Counted from the stretch's first letter, positions 17,046-26,205 are shown. The stretch: 64,000 nt of DNA from Clostridiaceae bacterium (GCA_009911305.1 QXXC01000020.1:1-64000), one strand, 5' to 3'. Numbers and translations are program-made. Notes: generated by a model not told the origin, from the sequence alone.

Positions 17046-17172
17046 GATAAAGTACCTCCTTTATTTTTAACTTTTAGATTATTTTAAACCAAAAGAGTGA
17101 ATTATTCAAGAAGAATTTACTGTAATTTATGTTTAAAAATAGGATCACTGCGGCGCGGAGCCGGTATGGCGC

Positions 17173-17925
17173 TTATAAGCCGGACAGCGCCTGCAGGGCG
17201 TGTTCTTTTACAATCACCTCATAGTGCTCCTGAAAGTAGGCCTCTGCCGTGGACGGGGCCTTAACGGCTTCGCCGTACTCGGATAAAAGGTTGCAGACAC
17301 GCTGGAAGGAATCGCTGTCTGTATCGGGCCGGCGGATAACGAGATAGTAGCGTTCTTTTGCCGTATTCTTATAAAGCGTGTTAAGGCCGTCAAAAATCGG
17401 TCCCGAGATACGGGCTGCCGCGCATGCCTCATCAAGGCTTTTAAATGTAAAGATACGGATCGCCGCCGCTTCATCCGCCTTGCCGTCGGTCAGGCTGTCG
17501 CCGGCTGCCCCTCCCTGCCCGGGCAGCGCGTGATCCGGGAGGGCGGCTGCCGCATTGTGGGCCAGCATCTCCAGAAGGCTGTCCGCTCCTTCCAGCAGCT
17601 CGCTTGTCAGGCCCGCAAAGGGCTCCTCGTCGTCGGACATGGGGGCAAATTTGGAGAAGCGGGTGTCCAGCTCCTCAGGATCTTCTATCTTTGTGATGAT
17701 CAGCATAATGCTTTCGTTGGAGAGAGGTATGGCTTCTACCATGAGAGGAATGTCCTCCGCGTCAAAGCCGACCTCGCTGGAGGCCTTCTGTATCATCTCG
17801 CGGAACAGGCGTTTGGCCTTCTCGCTCCCGTAGGCCAGTTCCCCTAAATTTAAATCGCGCACGCTCAAGTCAAAGCTGGTGAGCGTACAGCGTATCTGGT
17901 TATCGTTAATGCGTTCTATCTTCAC
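17173..17925 (-). CDS. mecA: Adaptor protein MecA
   Basis: MecA delivers substrates to the ClpC-ClpP protease. The 250-residue product starts MKIERINDNQIRCTLTSFDL (GTG start) and has the N-terminal substrate-binding domain, an Ala/Gly-rich linker at about residues 125-155, and the C-terminal ClpC-binding domain (RIFTFKSLDEACAAAR, then YKNTAKERYYLVIR). A GTG three codons upstream is also in frame, but it sits too close to AAAGGA; the second GTG matches the family start. It is divergent from the kinase gene at 18059. Confidence 0.9.
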   Translation of the reverse strand: MKIERINDNQIRCTLTSFDLSVRDLNLGELAYGSEKAKRLFREMIQKASSEVGFDAEDIPLMVEAIPLSNESIMLIITKIEDPEELDTRFSKFAPMSDDEEPFAGLTSELLEGADSLLEMLAHNAAAALPDHALPGQGGAAGDSLTDGKADEAAAIRIFTFKSLDEACAAARISGPIFDGLNTLYKNTAKERYYLVIRRPDTDSDSFQRVCNLLSEYGEAVKAPSTAEAYFQEHYEVIVKEHALQALSGL

Positions 17926-18058
17926 TTGAATCACTTCCTTTATCTTTTCCGGTCTAAAACATCTGTTCTGACAGGCAGCGGCAAAAACAGCGTCGGCTGC
18001 CCTTCTCGAATCTGTTATTCAATCATACTATATAATATAAGCGTTTGGCAATTCTTAT

Positions 18059-19666
18059 ATGAAAAATTTTATTAAAAATTTATGGAAGCGGCTGAAAAAA
18101 GAGTTGAAATATTCCTTTGGATCCTTTACAATGCTTATTAAGAGATGGCACTGCAGAAAGGAGGCGCAGTCAGTAGAGGACACCATACTGTTTGGAAAGT
18201 ATCGGATAGACAGGGTGATCGGGCGCGGGAGGAGCGGAACCGTGTTTTTGGCCAGGCATCTGGCCCTTGACGAATGGAGGGCGATTAAGAGGGTCCCCAG
18301 GGAATGTCAGGGCTTTGCCAGGGAGGCGGCGGTATTAAAGGAGCTGAAGCATCCGGGAATTCCTGTTATCTATGATTTAGAAGAGGATTCGAGTTATTAT
18401 TATCTCATCGAAGAATATCTGGACGGTGAGTCGTTATACGCCCTTATCGAGAGACAGGGCGGTCTTGCAAGGGCAAAGGCATTTTCCTACGGGATTGAGC
18501 TTTGCCGTATCATTAGTTATCTGCATTCAATCGAACCTAATCCAATTTTGTATCTTGATCTCCAGCCCCGGAATATTTTGATATGTCAGGGAGCATTAAA
18601 GCTGATCGATTTTGATCAGGCGGTTACAGCCCGGTTTGCACAAACCATGCGCGAGCGCTACGGAACGGAAGGCTGCGCGGCCCCGGAACAGTATACAGAC
18701 GAGCCTTTGGATGAACGGACCGATATCTATGCCATTGGCGTCCTCCTTTACTATATGGGGACCGGCGTATTTCCGGACAGGGAGGAAGACGGGCGGTGTA
18801 CGGACCGCGCGCGCGAGCGGGCGCAGGAGGCGTTTTCCAGGGAGACGGCCGCTGTGATTATGAGGTGCTTAAACCCGCAGAAGAAGCTGCGCTGTCAGAG
18901 CGCGAAAGAGGTGCTGGAGGCGCTCTTAGATGTAAAAACAGGTGGTTTCACACAAAATCAGATGCCATTTCTTAAGGTTGCAGTCATTGGCAGCAAGCCT
19001 GGCATGGGCGTTACCCATGTCTGTCTGAGCGTGAGCTCCTATTTGTCCGGCAGAGGGCTTTCCTGCCTGTACCGGGAGAGGAATGATTCCGGGGCGGTCC
19101 GGAAGGCGGCGGCGTACCGGGGGCTTAAGCCTGACCGGTATGGCCTGATTCATATGGACGGGTACGCGATGAAGCCGAGATACGGCCGCTGCGTGCAGCT
19201 TGCCGAGGTCTGTACGGACGCCCTGGTCGATGACTTCGGAGCCGTACTCCAGACGGCTCTGGAGGAAGAATACGATATCCTGCTTCTCGTGTGCGGGGCA
19301 GGAGACTGGGAGCTTGAGGATTCTGTAAATGCCGTGCGCGCGCTTGCGCATAAGGAGAACCTGCGCATTCTTTTTAACCACAGTTCTCCGGATGTGAAGC
19401 TGATTCTTCCGGGAGACGTTGCGGGACTTAAGTTTTACAGGCTTCCCGCATGCCGTCCGGCGGAAAAGAGCGATTCTATTTCAGCCTTTTGGGATATATG
19501 CTTTAAAGGGACGAGAGGCGGGCGCAAGATCCGGGACTGGCCCGGAAAGGAAGGGAAGAAGAAAAAAGGGGGGACCGGATGGCCATTTGGCATATGGCCG
19601 CAGGGCCGTTCCGAAGAAAGGCGGCCCGGAGAAAAGGGTATTCCCCGCAGAAGACGCCTGAGGTAA
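18059..19666 (+). CDS. Ser/Thr protein kinase fused to a MinD-like P-loop domain
   Basis: A 535-residue two-domain protein. Residues about 47-295 are a Hanks-type kinase: glycine loop GRGRSGTVFLA, catalytic Lys in WRAIKRV, catalytic loop YLDLQPRNILI (Asp and Asn kept, Lys replaced by Gln), metal loop IDFDQA in place of DFG, and APEQ in place of APE. Residues about 305-480 start VAVIGSKPGMGVTH, a deviant P-loop like MinD/ParA proteins, but the signature lysine is displaced and later motifs are weak. The tail is basic (KEGKKKKGG, RRRRLR). The start is uncertain: no ribosome site precedes the ATG at 18059 or the next one. The gene overlaps the following one by 88 bp. No PASTA or membrane segment, so it is a cytoplasmic kinase. 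Confidence 0.8.
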   Translation: MKNFIKNLWKRLKKELKYSFGSFTMLIKRWHCRKEAQSVEDTILFGKYRIDRVIGRGRSGTVFLARHLALDEWRAIKRVPRECQGFAREAAVLKELKHPGIPVIYDLEEDSSYYYLIEEYLDGESLYALIERQGGLARAKAFSYGIELCRIISYLHSIEPNPILYLDLQPRNILICQGALKLIDFDQAVTARFAQTMRERYGTEGCAAPEQYTDEPLDERTDIYAIGVLLYYMGTGVFPDREEDGRCTDRARERAQEAFSRETAAVIMRCLNPQKKLRCQSAKEVLEALLDVKTGGFTQNQMPFLKVAVIGSKPGMGVTHVCLSVSSYLSGRGLSCLYRERNDSGAVRKAAAYRGLKPDRYGLIHMDGYAMKPRYGRCVQLAEVCTDALVDDFGAVLQTALEEEYDILLLVCGAGDWELEDSVNAVRALAHKENLRILFNHSSPDVKLILPGDVAGLKFYRLPACRPAEKSDSISAFWDICFKGTRGGRKIRDWPGKEGKKKKGGTGWPFGIWPQGRSEERRPGEKGIPRRRRLR

Positions 19667-20226
19667 TCGGGATCGCCGGAAGCGGGGCCTCGGTTGGAGT
19701 CACGCATACAGCGGTTCTGACCGCAAATTATTGTACCGGCGTATTAAACCGGAAAACAGCGGTCCTGGAATGGAATGAAAGCGGGGATTTTGGCAGATTA
19801 GAGCGAATTTTGTCGAAAAAAGCGGTCACAGATCCCCGGGCGGGATCGTTTAATATAATGGGGGCATCTTATTTTAAAAGGGCTGGCAGGGATGAGCTTG
19901 TGAGATGCACTGTAAATGGTTTTAATGCGATAGTAATTGATTTCGGCACGTTTAGAAGCGAAATACAAGATGAATTTCTGCGCTGTGATCGCAGGTTTCT
20001 GATAGGTTCTGTCAGTGAATGGAAGCTGGATCCGTTTGCTGAACTGGCGTCACAGACAGGGACAGACAGACGCGGCTGGGAATATTTCTGCGTGTTTGGA
20101 AGCAGGGAGGCGCTGGAGATGACAGAGAGGCTTCTCGGTATCCGGATCAGACGGCTTCCTATTGCCGGGAGCGCATTTGCCATAACAGGAGATATTCTGG
20201 ATTTTTTCGGAACATTTCTCAAATAA
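19579..20226 (+). CDS. MinD/ParA-like P-loop protein, degenerate
   Basis: A 215-residue protein whose start lies inside the preceding kinase gene in another frame (AAGGGGGG before the ATG). A basic N-terminal stretch (FRRKAARRKG) leads to VIGIAGSGASVGVTHTAVLTANY at about residues 29-51, closely parallel to VAVIGSKPGMGVTH in the kinase fusion. A Walker B-like NAIVIDFGTF follows. The canonical GKGGxGKT lysines are missing (GASVGVTH), so ATP binding may be altered or lost. The two genes are probably translationally coupled and their products may act as a heteromeric pair. The family is not identified beyond the fold. Confidence 0.7.
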   Translation: MAIWHMAAGPFRRKAARRKGYSPQKTPEVIGIAGSGASVGVTHTAVLTANYCTGVLNRKTAVLEWNESGDFGRLERILSKKAVTDPRAGSFNIMGASYFKRAGRDELVRCTVNGFNAIVIDFGTFRSEIQDEFLRCDRRFLIGSVSEWKLDPFAELASQTGTDRRGWEYFCVFGSREALEMTERLLGIRIRRLPIAGSAFAITGDILDFFGTFLK

Positions 20227-20353
20227 GGGGGAGCAGGCGTTAATATATCATTTGATTCGGATCCGTCGCGGCGGATGGCTTCATGACGGATCCTTACCTC
20301 CTGGTATGCTCTTCTGGCAGGTTCTGTCCCGATTAGGCGGGGGAAAGGTACAA

Positions 20354-20605
20354 ATGAGAAAACAAGACAGGAATCAAGAACTGGAGAGGAGGAAGAGGGA
20401 ACAGCAGCGGATTTTTCTGGAAGGGCTTTGCCGCTATCGGGAAAAGGGGATTTCCATCCTGATCGACGGCAGGGAATGTACGCCTGATGAATATCATAAA
20501 ATATTTGAGATTAAAGAGGACGGCTCCTTTTATATGGGAGATTATATCAGCGCCGAGACAGGGATGCTGACAGAGATCCACTTTGACCGGGTCTATAACC
20601 GGTAG
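20354..20605 (+). CDS. Small conserved-looking protein of unknown function
   Basis: An 83-residue soluble protein beginning MRKQDRNQELERRKREQQRIF (shown in part), with an N-terminal charged helix and a compact C-terminal part containing DGRECTPDEYHKIFEI and EDGSFYMGDYI. I do not recognise the family. GGGAAAGG lies upstream of the ATG. It follows the second MinD-like gene by 127 bp on the same strand and may belong to the same unit. The 282 bp after it hold a short weak ORF and the region upstream of the glycosidase, with nothing I can name. Confidence 0.55.
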   Translation: MRKQDRNQELERRKREQQRIFLEGLCRYREKGISILIDGRECTPDEYHKIFEIKEDGSFYMGDYISAETGMLTEIHFDRVYNR

Positions 20606-20887
20606 AGCGGGACCGGGATGTCTGGCAGACGGGAGATACATGCGCCCGGCGCTGTGAGGCATCCGGCGGGATCAGCGTATGCGTATGCGGTTATGAGGGC
20701 AGAAACAGAGGCGGCAGAGGACAATGCGGCGCAGACGGTTCAGAGTATATCTGAACGGTTATGAGACGACGGAAGATGCTGTCCTGCCTGGAAAGCAAAA
20801 TGTAAGAAAAAAATCCACATTCCCCGGTCAAGGTGTGATATACTTAGAAAAAGCTGAAAGCAAATTGATGGAAGGCCGGAGGAAAAG

Positions 20888-22555
20888 ATGAGAAAAAAAG
20901 GATCGTCGCTTGGATGTCTGTCGTTTATACTTCTGCTTGTTATTGCATGCGCAGCGGGAATCTACGCCTGGAAGCGCTACGGGCCGACGAAGGAGCTGGC
21001 TGATTTAGACGAGCTCTATCAGACGCAGGCAGAGGATGAGGTAACTGTATTCTTAAATTATGAGATGCAGGAGGCGCGGGGAATCTATGAAGAGGGGCAG
21101 ACATATCTTCCGATAGAATGGGTCAATCAACATTTAAACGAGCGTTTCTACTGGGACGCAAACGAGGATCTTCTGGTCTATGCCCTGCCGGATGAGATAC
21201 TGACCGCCCCGGAGGGAACAAAGGGAGCCGGGGGAAGACGGCTTTTCATACGGCGGGGGGAGGAGGTGCTCCTTTCTCTGGGCCTTGTTTTAAACTATAC
21301 GGATATCCGTGTCAACGCCTATGACAGCGGAAAGCAAAAGCGTGTGTTTATCCAGGACACATGGGATGAGGTAGCGGTAGCGGTGATCAGCAAAAACAGT
21401 AAGGTGCGCGTCAGGGGAGGTGTTAAAAGCCCGATCATCACAGATGCGGTGAAGGGCGAGGAAGTGATTGTGCTGGAGACCATGGAGCGGTGGTCCAAAG
21501 TTGTGACGCAGGACGGGCACATTGGCTATATGCCCGGCCGCAGGCTCGCAGGGCTTACGGCAGAGAAACCGGTCAGCAGCTTCAGGGCGCCTGAGTACCG
21601 GAACATTTCTCTGGATGAGAAGATTATTCTGGTATGGCATCAGGTCACGCTGGAGGCCGCCAACGGGGTTCTGGATGAGCTTATGGCACAGACAAAGGGA
21701 ATCAATGTAATTGCGCCCACCTGGTTCACGCTGAGCGATAATGAAGGGAATTATGAATCCCTGGCTGACAGAAGCTATGTGGAAAAGGCTCACGAAAAGG
21801 GAATCCAGGTCTGGGCTGTGGTCGATAATTTCAGCCGGGAGTGCAGCAAAAATGTCCGCTCCGAGGTACTTTTATCAAGGACTTCGGTCCGGAGACGGCT
21901 GATCGGGAATCTGATGGAAGAGGCTGACACATATGGCTTTGACGGCATCAACCTTGATTTTGAGAGCCTGAAGGAGGAGGCCGGCGTTCATTATATCCAG
22001 TTTATCAGAGAGCTGTCGGTTTCCTGCCGGGAGAAAGGGCTTGTGCTGTCCGTTGACAATTATGTCCCGGCCGGATATAACTACTTCTATAACCGCAGGG
22101 AGCAGGGAATCGTCGCGGATTATGTCATCATCATGGGATATGACGAGCACTACGCAGGCGGGGAGGCCGGTTCCGTCGCGTCGATCGGATATGTCGAGAA
22201 CGGCATACGCGACACACTGGAGCTTGTCCCCAGGGAAAAGGTTATTAATGCAGTCCCCTTTTATACGCGCCTGTGGACGCAGTCCGGGGAGAAGCTGTCT
22301 TCAAAGGCTATGGGAATCTCGGCCGCAATGAAATGGATCGAGGAACACGGAGCAGAGCTTCAGTGGAATGAGGAGCTGGGGCAGTATTACACGCAGGCAG
22401 AGACAGAGGATGGGGACGCCATGCTCTGGATGGAAGACAGCCGTTCTCTCAAGCTGAAGATGGATGTCATAAAGGAAGAGGATCTGGCCGGCGTGGCCTG
22501 CTGGAAGCTTGGGCTGGAGCCGCAGGAGATTTGGGATGTGATAAGCTGGGAGTGA
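20888..22555 (+). CDS. Membrane-anchored GH18 glycosidase with SH3 domain
   Basis: A 555-residue protein with an N-terminal membrane anchor or signal (residues 10-28, LSFILLLVIACAAGIYAW). A copper-amine-oxidase-like stalk domain follows (about 45-150), then a bacterial SH3 domain (about 160-225: KVRVRGGVKSPIITDAVKGE...RWSKV...GYMPGR), then a GH18 barrel. The catalytic motif is DGINLDFESL at about 351-360, with Glu358 as acid. YVIIMGYDEHY and VPFYTRLW are typical of the spore/cortex-type subgroup. It probably cleaves a wall polysaccharide outside the cell. It is monocistronic, with GGAGGAAAAG before the ATG and a terminator after. Confidence 0.9.
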   Translation: MRKKGSSLGCLSFILLLVIACAAGIYAWKRYGPTKELADLDELYQTQAEDEVTVFLNYEMQEARGIYEEGQTYLPIEWVNQHLNERFYWDANEDLLVYALPDEILTAPEGTKGAGGRRLFIRRGEEVLLSLGLVLNYTDIRVNAYDSGKQKRVFIQDTWDEVAVAVISKNSKVRVRGGVKSPIITDAVKGEEVIVLETMERWSKVVTQDGHIGYMPGRRLAGLTAEKPVSSFRAPEYRNISLDEKIILVWHQVTLEAANGVLDELMAQTKGINVIAPTWFTLSDNEGNYESLADRSYVEKAHEKGIQVWAVVDNFSRECSKNVRSEVLLSRTSVRRRLIGNLMEEADTYGFDGINLDFESLKEEAGVHYIQFIRELSVSCREKGLVLSVDNYVPAGYNYFYNRREQGIVADYVIIMGYDEHYAGGEAGSVASIGYVENGIRDTLELVPREKVINAVPFYTRLWTQSGEKLSSKAMGISAAMKWIEEHGAELQWNEELGQYYTQAETEDGDAMLWMEDSRSLKLKMDVIKEEDLAGVACWKLGLEPQEIWDVISWE

Positions 22556-22587
22556 TGCATTAGAACGTAAATTCAGAAGCGTAAAGG

Positions 22588-22630
22588 ACCTCTGCTGACG
22601 GTTTCAGGCCGGCGGCAGGGGTTTCTTTTT
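22588..22630 (+). terminator. Terminator of the GH18 gene
   Basis: CCTCTGCTGACGG pairs with CCGGCGGCAGGGG, with one mismatch, followed by TTTCTTTTT. Confidence 0.8.
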
Positions 22631-22651
22631 ATGATGAAATTCATCATAAAA
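22627..22651. promoter_or_regulatory. 25-bp near-perfect palindrome upstream of the sigma-factor gene
   Basis: TTTTATGATGAA (22627-22638) is an exact inverted repeat of TTCATCATAAAA (22640-22651) around one base. It lies between the GH18 terminator and the sigma-factor gene, 65 bp before its start, so it is a candidate operator or an alternative terminator arm. Confidence 0.6.
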
Positions 22652-22715
22652 AACGGAAATTTCCTGTCACATATCCATGTATCGATTGTCTAATAGAATA
22701 TGGAGGTAAAAACAA

Positions 22716-23567
22716 ATGGACAACATAACAAACGAAGAATTGCTGCATTTGATTGAACAGGCCACCGCCGGAGATAAAAGCGCGCTGGAAACCGTCATTC
22801 TCAGTGTGCAGGATCTGGTATTCAATCTGTCGCTGCGGATGCTTGGCGCCTTTCCGGACGCGGAGGATGCTTCGCAGGACATTTTGGTGAAGGTCATCAC
22901 CCACTTATCCTCATTCCGGGGAGACAGCTCGTTTTCCACCTGGGTATTCCGCATTGCAGTCAATCATCTGAAAAATTACAAAAAGCATATGTTTGCGAAG
23001 ATCCCTCTCAGCTTTGAATTTTATGGGGATGACATTCTGAACGGGAAAATGGATGATGTGCCGGATTTGACACAGGATGTGGAAAAATCCATTCTGGCGG
23101 AGGAGCTGAAAATGTCCTGTACGAATGTCATGCTCCAGTGCCTTGATGTGGAGAGCAGGTGCATTTTTATCCTGGGCGCCATGTTCAGGTTGGACAGCCG
23201 GATGGCGGGAGATATTCTGGGTATCACACCTGAAACCTATCGGCAGAGGCTGTCCAGGATCCGAAAGAAAATGGCAAAGTTTTTGGGCGAATATTGCGGT
23301 GAATGCGGAAACGGGGCGTGCCATTGCATCGACCGGGTCAATTACGCGATTAAAAACCACAGAATTTCTCCGGCCAGCCTGGATTTTACTGCCGCAAAGC
23401 CGATATCCGCCAGGACGATGGTGGAGGTAAAGGACGCTATGGAGGCCATTGACGACTTGTCAGAGGAGTTTTCTTTTTATAAAACATATCAGTCACCGGA
23501 GGTTTTGAAAGAGGCGATCCGAACATTTTTGGCCGGGACAGCCTTTTCTGTTATCCAGAATGCGTAG
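22716..23567 (+). CDS. ECF-like RNA polymerase sigma factor with Cys-rich extension
   Basis: A 283-residue sigma-70 family protein. Region 2 spans about residues 10-90 (DLVFNLSLRMLGAFPDAEDASQDILVK, then FSTWVFRIAVNHLKNYKK). Region 4 is about 130-195 (GDILGITPETYRQRLSRIRKKM). Beyond that is an extension of about 85 residues starting EYCGECGNGACHCIDRVNYAI, with four closely spaced Cys and one His that could bind zinc or sense redox state. No anti-sigma gene is adjacent, so the extension may itself control activity. A 25-bp palindrome lies upstream. GGAGGTAAAA precedes the ATG. DUF2461 follows 12 bp downstream. Confidence 0.88.
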   Translation: MDNITNEELLHLIEQATAGDKSALETVILSVQDLVFNLSLRMLGAFPDAEDASQDILVKVITHLSSFRGDSSFSTWVFRIAVNHLKNYKKHMFAKIPLSFEFYGDDILNGKMDDVPDLTQDVEKSILAEELKMSCTNVMLQCLDVESRCIFILGAMFRLDSRMAGDILGITPETYRQRLSRIRKKMAKFLGEYCGECGNGACHCIDRVNYAIKNHRISPASLDFTAAKPISARTMVEVKDAMEAIDDLSEEFSFYKTYQSPEVLKEAIRTFLAGTAFSVIQNA

Positions 23568-23579
23568 GAGGGACACAGC

Positions 23580-24263
23580 ATGAATCTATCGGCCATCTTA
23601 AGCTATTTGACCGATTTAAGCCAGAACAATAATCGGGAATGGTATCACGCGCACAAAGAAGAATATAAAGCGGCAAATGCAGAATTTGAGGCGTTGATTC
23701 AGGCGCTTATTTTCCGCATCGGAGAATTTGATCCCAGCGTTCTGCACAATGAGCCAAAGACGCTTACATTCAAACTGAACCGGGACACCCGGTTCAGCCG
23801 CGACAAATCCCCGTATAACCCCGCCTTTCGCGCCCATATATCCTCCATGGGAAAACTGCCCGTTCCGGTTGGATATTATCTGATGATTAAGCCGGGCAGT
23901 CAATCCTTTTTAGGCGGCGGGCTGTTTGCGGATATGTTTAAGGACGCAACCGCAATGGTGCGGAACTTTATTTCACTAAACGGCCCGGAATGGGAACAAA
24001 TCGTGAATGCCCCGGATTTCAAACAGAACTTTACGGTACAGGGGACAGCGCTCAAAAACGTTCCCGCCGGATTTGACAGGGAGCATCCCCAGGCGGAGGC
24101 CCTGAAGTTTAAGAGCTGGTATCTGGAATACCCTGTCAGGGATGAGGAGCTGGAAGATGCAGATCAGTTTCTTACCCGCGCGGCAAAGCTGTTCTGTCTG
24201 ATGAAACCATTCAATGATTATCTGAACCGGGCGCTTGAGGGCTTTCAGATGCCGGCCCGGTGA
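23580..24263 (+). CDS. DUF2461 family protein
   Basis: A 227-residue cytoplasmic protein with the DUF2461 (TIGR02453) hallmarks: NNNREWYHAHKEEYKAA near the start, KLNRDTRFSRDKSPYNPAF at about 60, and the GYYLMIKPGSQSFLGGGL segment at about 100. The biochemical function of the family is unknown. It is directly downstream of the sigma-factor gene, with its own AGGAGGG site, so it is likely co-transcribed and perhaps a member of that regulon. A terminator follows. Confidence 0.92.
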   Translation: MNLSAILSYLTDLSQNNNREWYHAHKEEYKAANAEFEALIQALIFRIGEFDPSVLHNEPKTLTFKLNRDTRFSRDKSPYNPAFRAHISSMGKLPVPVGYYLMIKPGSQSFLGGGLFADMFKDATAMVRNFISLNGPEWEQIVNAPDFKQNFTVQGTALKNVPAGFDREHPQAEALKFKSWYLEYPVRDEELEDADQFLTRAAKLFCLMKPFNDYLNRALEGFQMPAR

Positions 24264-24296
24264 GAAAACACGTTTCGGGCTCATAACATATACTAT

Positions 24297-24340
24297 AGCG
24301 GCGGCTTTGAAATGACAGATTTCAGGCCGCCGCTTTATTT
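24297..24340 (+). terminator. Terminator after the sigma-factor/DUF2461 unit
   Basis: AGCGGCGGC (24297-24305) pairs with GCCGCCGCT (24326-24334), with an inner TGAAAT/ATTTCA stem, then TTTATTT. The roughly 200 bp between here and the PgsW-like gene show nothing I can name. Confidence 0.85.
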
Positions 24341-24536
24341 AAGCATGTTTCACTGTGATCGATGGCTTTGCCGGCAACGCGGCAAATGAAATAAACGTCT
24401 GCTTGTCCAGGGCGGCTGGAAGTGAGCATGGAACAAAAGTAGGGGATGGTGGAGCAGGAGTATTCATATGGGGATATGGGGAGGCCGCGGACGCTTTATA
24501 AATGGAAATAGACAGAGCGCGTCAGAATAGCCCCCC

Positions 24537-25721
24537 CTACAAAGGTATCTTCCTGCGCGGCAGTCTGCGCGCGGCGCAGGCAAAGACAACCGCGCAGGCT
24601 GCCAGCAGCGCAGAAGCCAGAGCCTTATTGTACCTCCATTCCATATAGATCTCCCCTTCCCCGGCCTTCGGCATGGGAGAGGGATCAAAGGGCAGTCCAT
24701 ACGCGGGCAGAAGGCTTTTCATATTCAGGAGATGGATCACCGGGACACCCTGCTCCAGATAACAGGGGATCAGGCCGCCTGCGCCGGCATTCGGGGAATG
24801 CTCATTATCACGCGCCCCTTCTTTTCGGAACCGCGTAGAGGCGGGCTGCAGGATGCCGTTCGCGGCTGAAACCATCTCGCTTCCGCCCCCGAAGGAGAGG
24901 AGATTTCCGCCGGCGTTGATAAAGCAGACAGGCTGTTCATATCCGGCCGCGCGGCTGTTGTCTGTATAGACGGCCCGCCGGGCCGCAAGATTTTCGGAGA
25001 GATCTTCATAATACAGCCAGGAGAGCCCTCTTTCCGTCTGACGCGCGGCGATGGCGTCTTTGACGCTGCCGGGCATTTCCTTTCCGATATCGCCCGCTCC
25101 TCCCATGGAAAACCATTCGCTGTGATTCACAATCAGGCCGCGGCGAAGCAGCGCTTCTTCCATATCCAGCCAGGTGAAGTCCGGGAGGTTTGCGCCGTAG
25201 GTGGAAGCGCCGACAGAGCTTATGACAATGCCTTTGGCGCCCATGGCGTCGAGCGCGCACAGGACGGAGATGTTTAATCCGGGAAAGGAGCCGGAACAAT
25301 TGACGGCCACCGGATCGCCGGCCTTTACGCCGCACTGTGTGAGCATATCCACAATCATGGCCGCGATGTTGGGATTGGCGGCGGATCGCTTGGACGGCAG
25401 GCTTCCAAGGGTGGTCGTGATCTCCGTATAGGAATCGCCCACAAGCCCGGTCCGGTTCGGATCATCAATGGGAGAGATTGCATGGCCGCGCAGAAGCCGT
25501 TCCTCCCGGATAGCCGCAAAAGCCGCGTCCGCCCGCCGGGCGGCGCTTAACATCACGTCATAATGGCTTTTGGGGCTCTGTGTCCTGCTCTGCCGGATCA
25601 GGAAGCAGGAGACCGCGAGCATGAAAAACGGGGCCAGCAGCCATATATACCGTTTGAGATGCCTGATATCTCCGGCGCGTCTTATATCAAAAAACAGTCC
25701 TTTATGGTCTGAACGTTTCAT
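24537..25721 (-). CDS. Poly-gamma-glutamate system protein, PgsW-like
   Basis: A 394-residue membrane protein: an N-terminal helix (about 25-42, YIWLLAPFFMLAVSCFL), a long extracytoplasmic domain, and a C-terminal helix (about 370-386) followed by RRLPRRK. Segments TGLVGDSYTEITTTLGSL and VNCSGSFPGLNISVLCALDAMGAKG match what I recall of the poly-gamma-glutamate system protein family (TIGR04332/PgsW), found with pgsB and pgsC in fusobacteria and others. Its exact role is not established. It is the last gene of the leftward pgsB-pgsC-pgsW unit, 76 bp after pgsC, and occupies the place usually held by pgsA/capA. Confidence 0.82.
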   Translation of the reverse strand: MKRSDHKGLFFDIRRAGDIRHLKRYIWLLAPFFMLAVSCFLIRQSRTQSPKSHYDVMLSAARRADAAFAAIREERLLRGHAISPIDDPNRTGLVGDSYTEITTTLGSLPSKRSAANPNIAAMIVDMLTQCGVKAGDPVAVNCSGSFPGLNISVLCALDAMGAKGIVISSVGASTYGANLPDFTWLDMEEALLRRGLIVNHSEWFSMGGAGDIGKEMPGSVKDAIAARQTERGLSWLYYEDLSENLAARRAVYTDNSRAAGYEQPVCFINAGGNLLSFGGGSEMVSAANGILQPASTRFRKEGARDNEHSPNAGAGGLIPCYLEQGVPVIHLLNMKSLLPAYGLPFDPSPMPKAGEGEIYMEWRYNKALASALLAACAVVFACAARRLPRRKIPL

Positions 25722-25797
25722 ACATGTTACCTCTGCAAAATCTTTTTATCACTGTCAGAACCGCGCAGTGGTCTGCGCCTGTCCGGATTTTCCTCCA

Positions 25798-26205
25798 TCA
25801 GCGTACCAAAATAAATATAATACAGGTAAACAGGGTTACGATTCCCAGTGAAACGAGCGTGGGCAGGATGTGCTGGCGTTCCATGTCGCGGCCGAGGATT
25901 CCGGGGATGAGATTGCCGATGGAGACAGCGGCTCCGGCCCCCAGGGAGCCGGCCAGGAATTTAAGCAAAACACCGGTCATGATATAGACCGCATATCGCC
26001 TGCGGCCGTACAGAATCATGTATTTGGACAGGAAATGGACAACAGCGACACAGAGAAGAGCCAGGAGGACGGTTCCCGCCAGGCGCTTCCAGTCATAGGA
26101 ATACATGGCAAAATAGGCCGGGACGATGATGCCGCCCGGAGACAGATCTGTAAATTCCGTGTAAATCAGGCTTAATATAATACCTAACAAGAGAATATCA
26201 TTCAT
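25798..26205 (-). CDS. pgsC: Poly-gamma-glutamate synthase subunit PgsC/CapC
   Basis: A 135-residue membrane protein with four hydrophobic segments that partners PgsB in polymerising glutamate at the membrane. It begins MNDILLLGIILSLIYTEFTD, followed by LSPGGIIVPAYFAMYSYDW, both strongly family-specific. A longer in-frame start exists, but the ATG at 26205 overlaps the pgsB stop codon as ATGA and fits the family length of about 140-150. Translation is therefore coupled to pgsB. Confidence 0.93.
   Translation of the reverse strand: MNDILLLGIILSLIYTEFTDLSPGGIIVPAYFAMYSYDWKRLAGTVLLALLCVAVVHFLSKYMILYGRRRYAVYIMTGVLLKFLAGSLGAGAAVSIGNLIPGILGRDMERQHILPTLVSLGIVTLFTCIIFILVR

Noticed and set aside
20619-20763. 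Short ORF between the 83-residue protein and the GH18 gene
   Set aside because: About 47 codons, no ribosome site, no recognisable pattern; not enough to call a gene.
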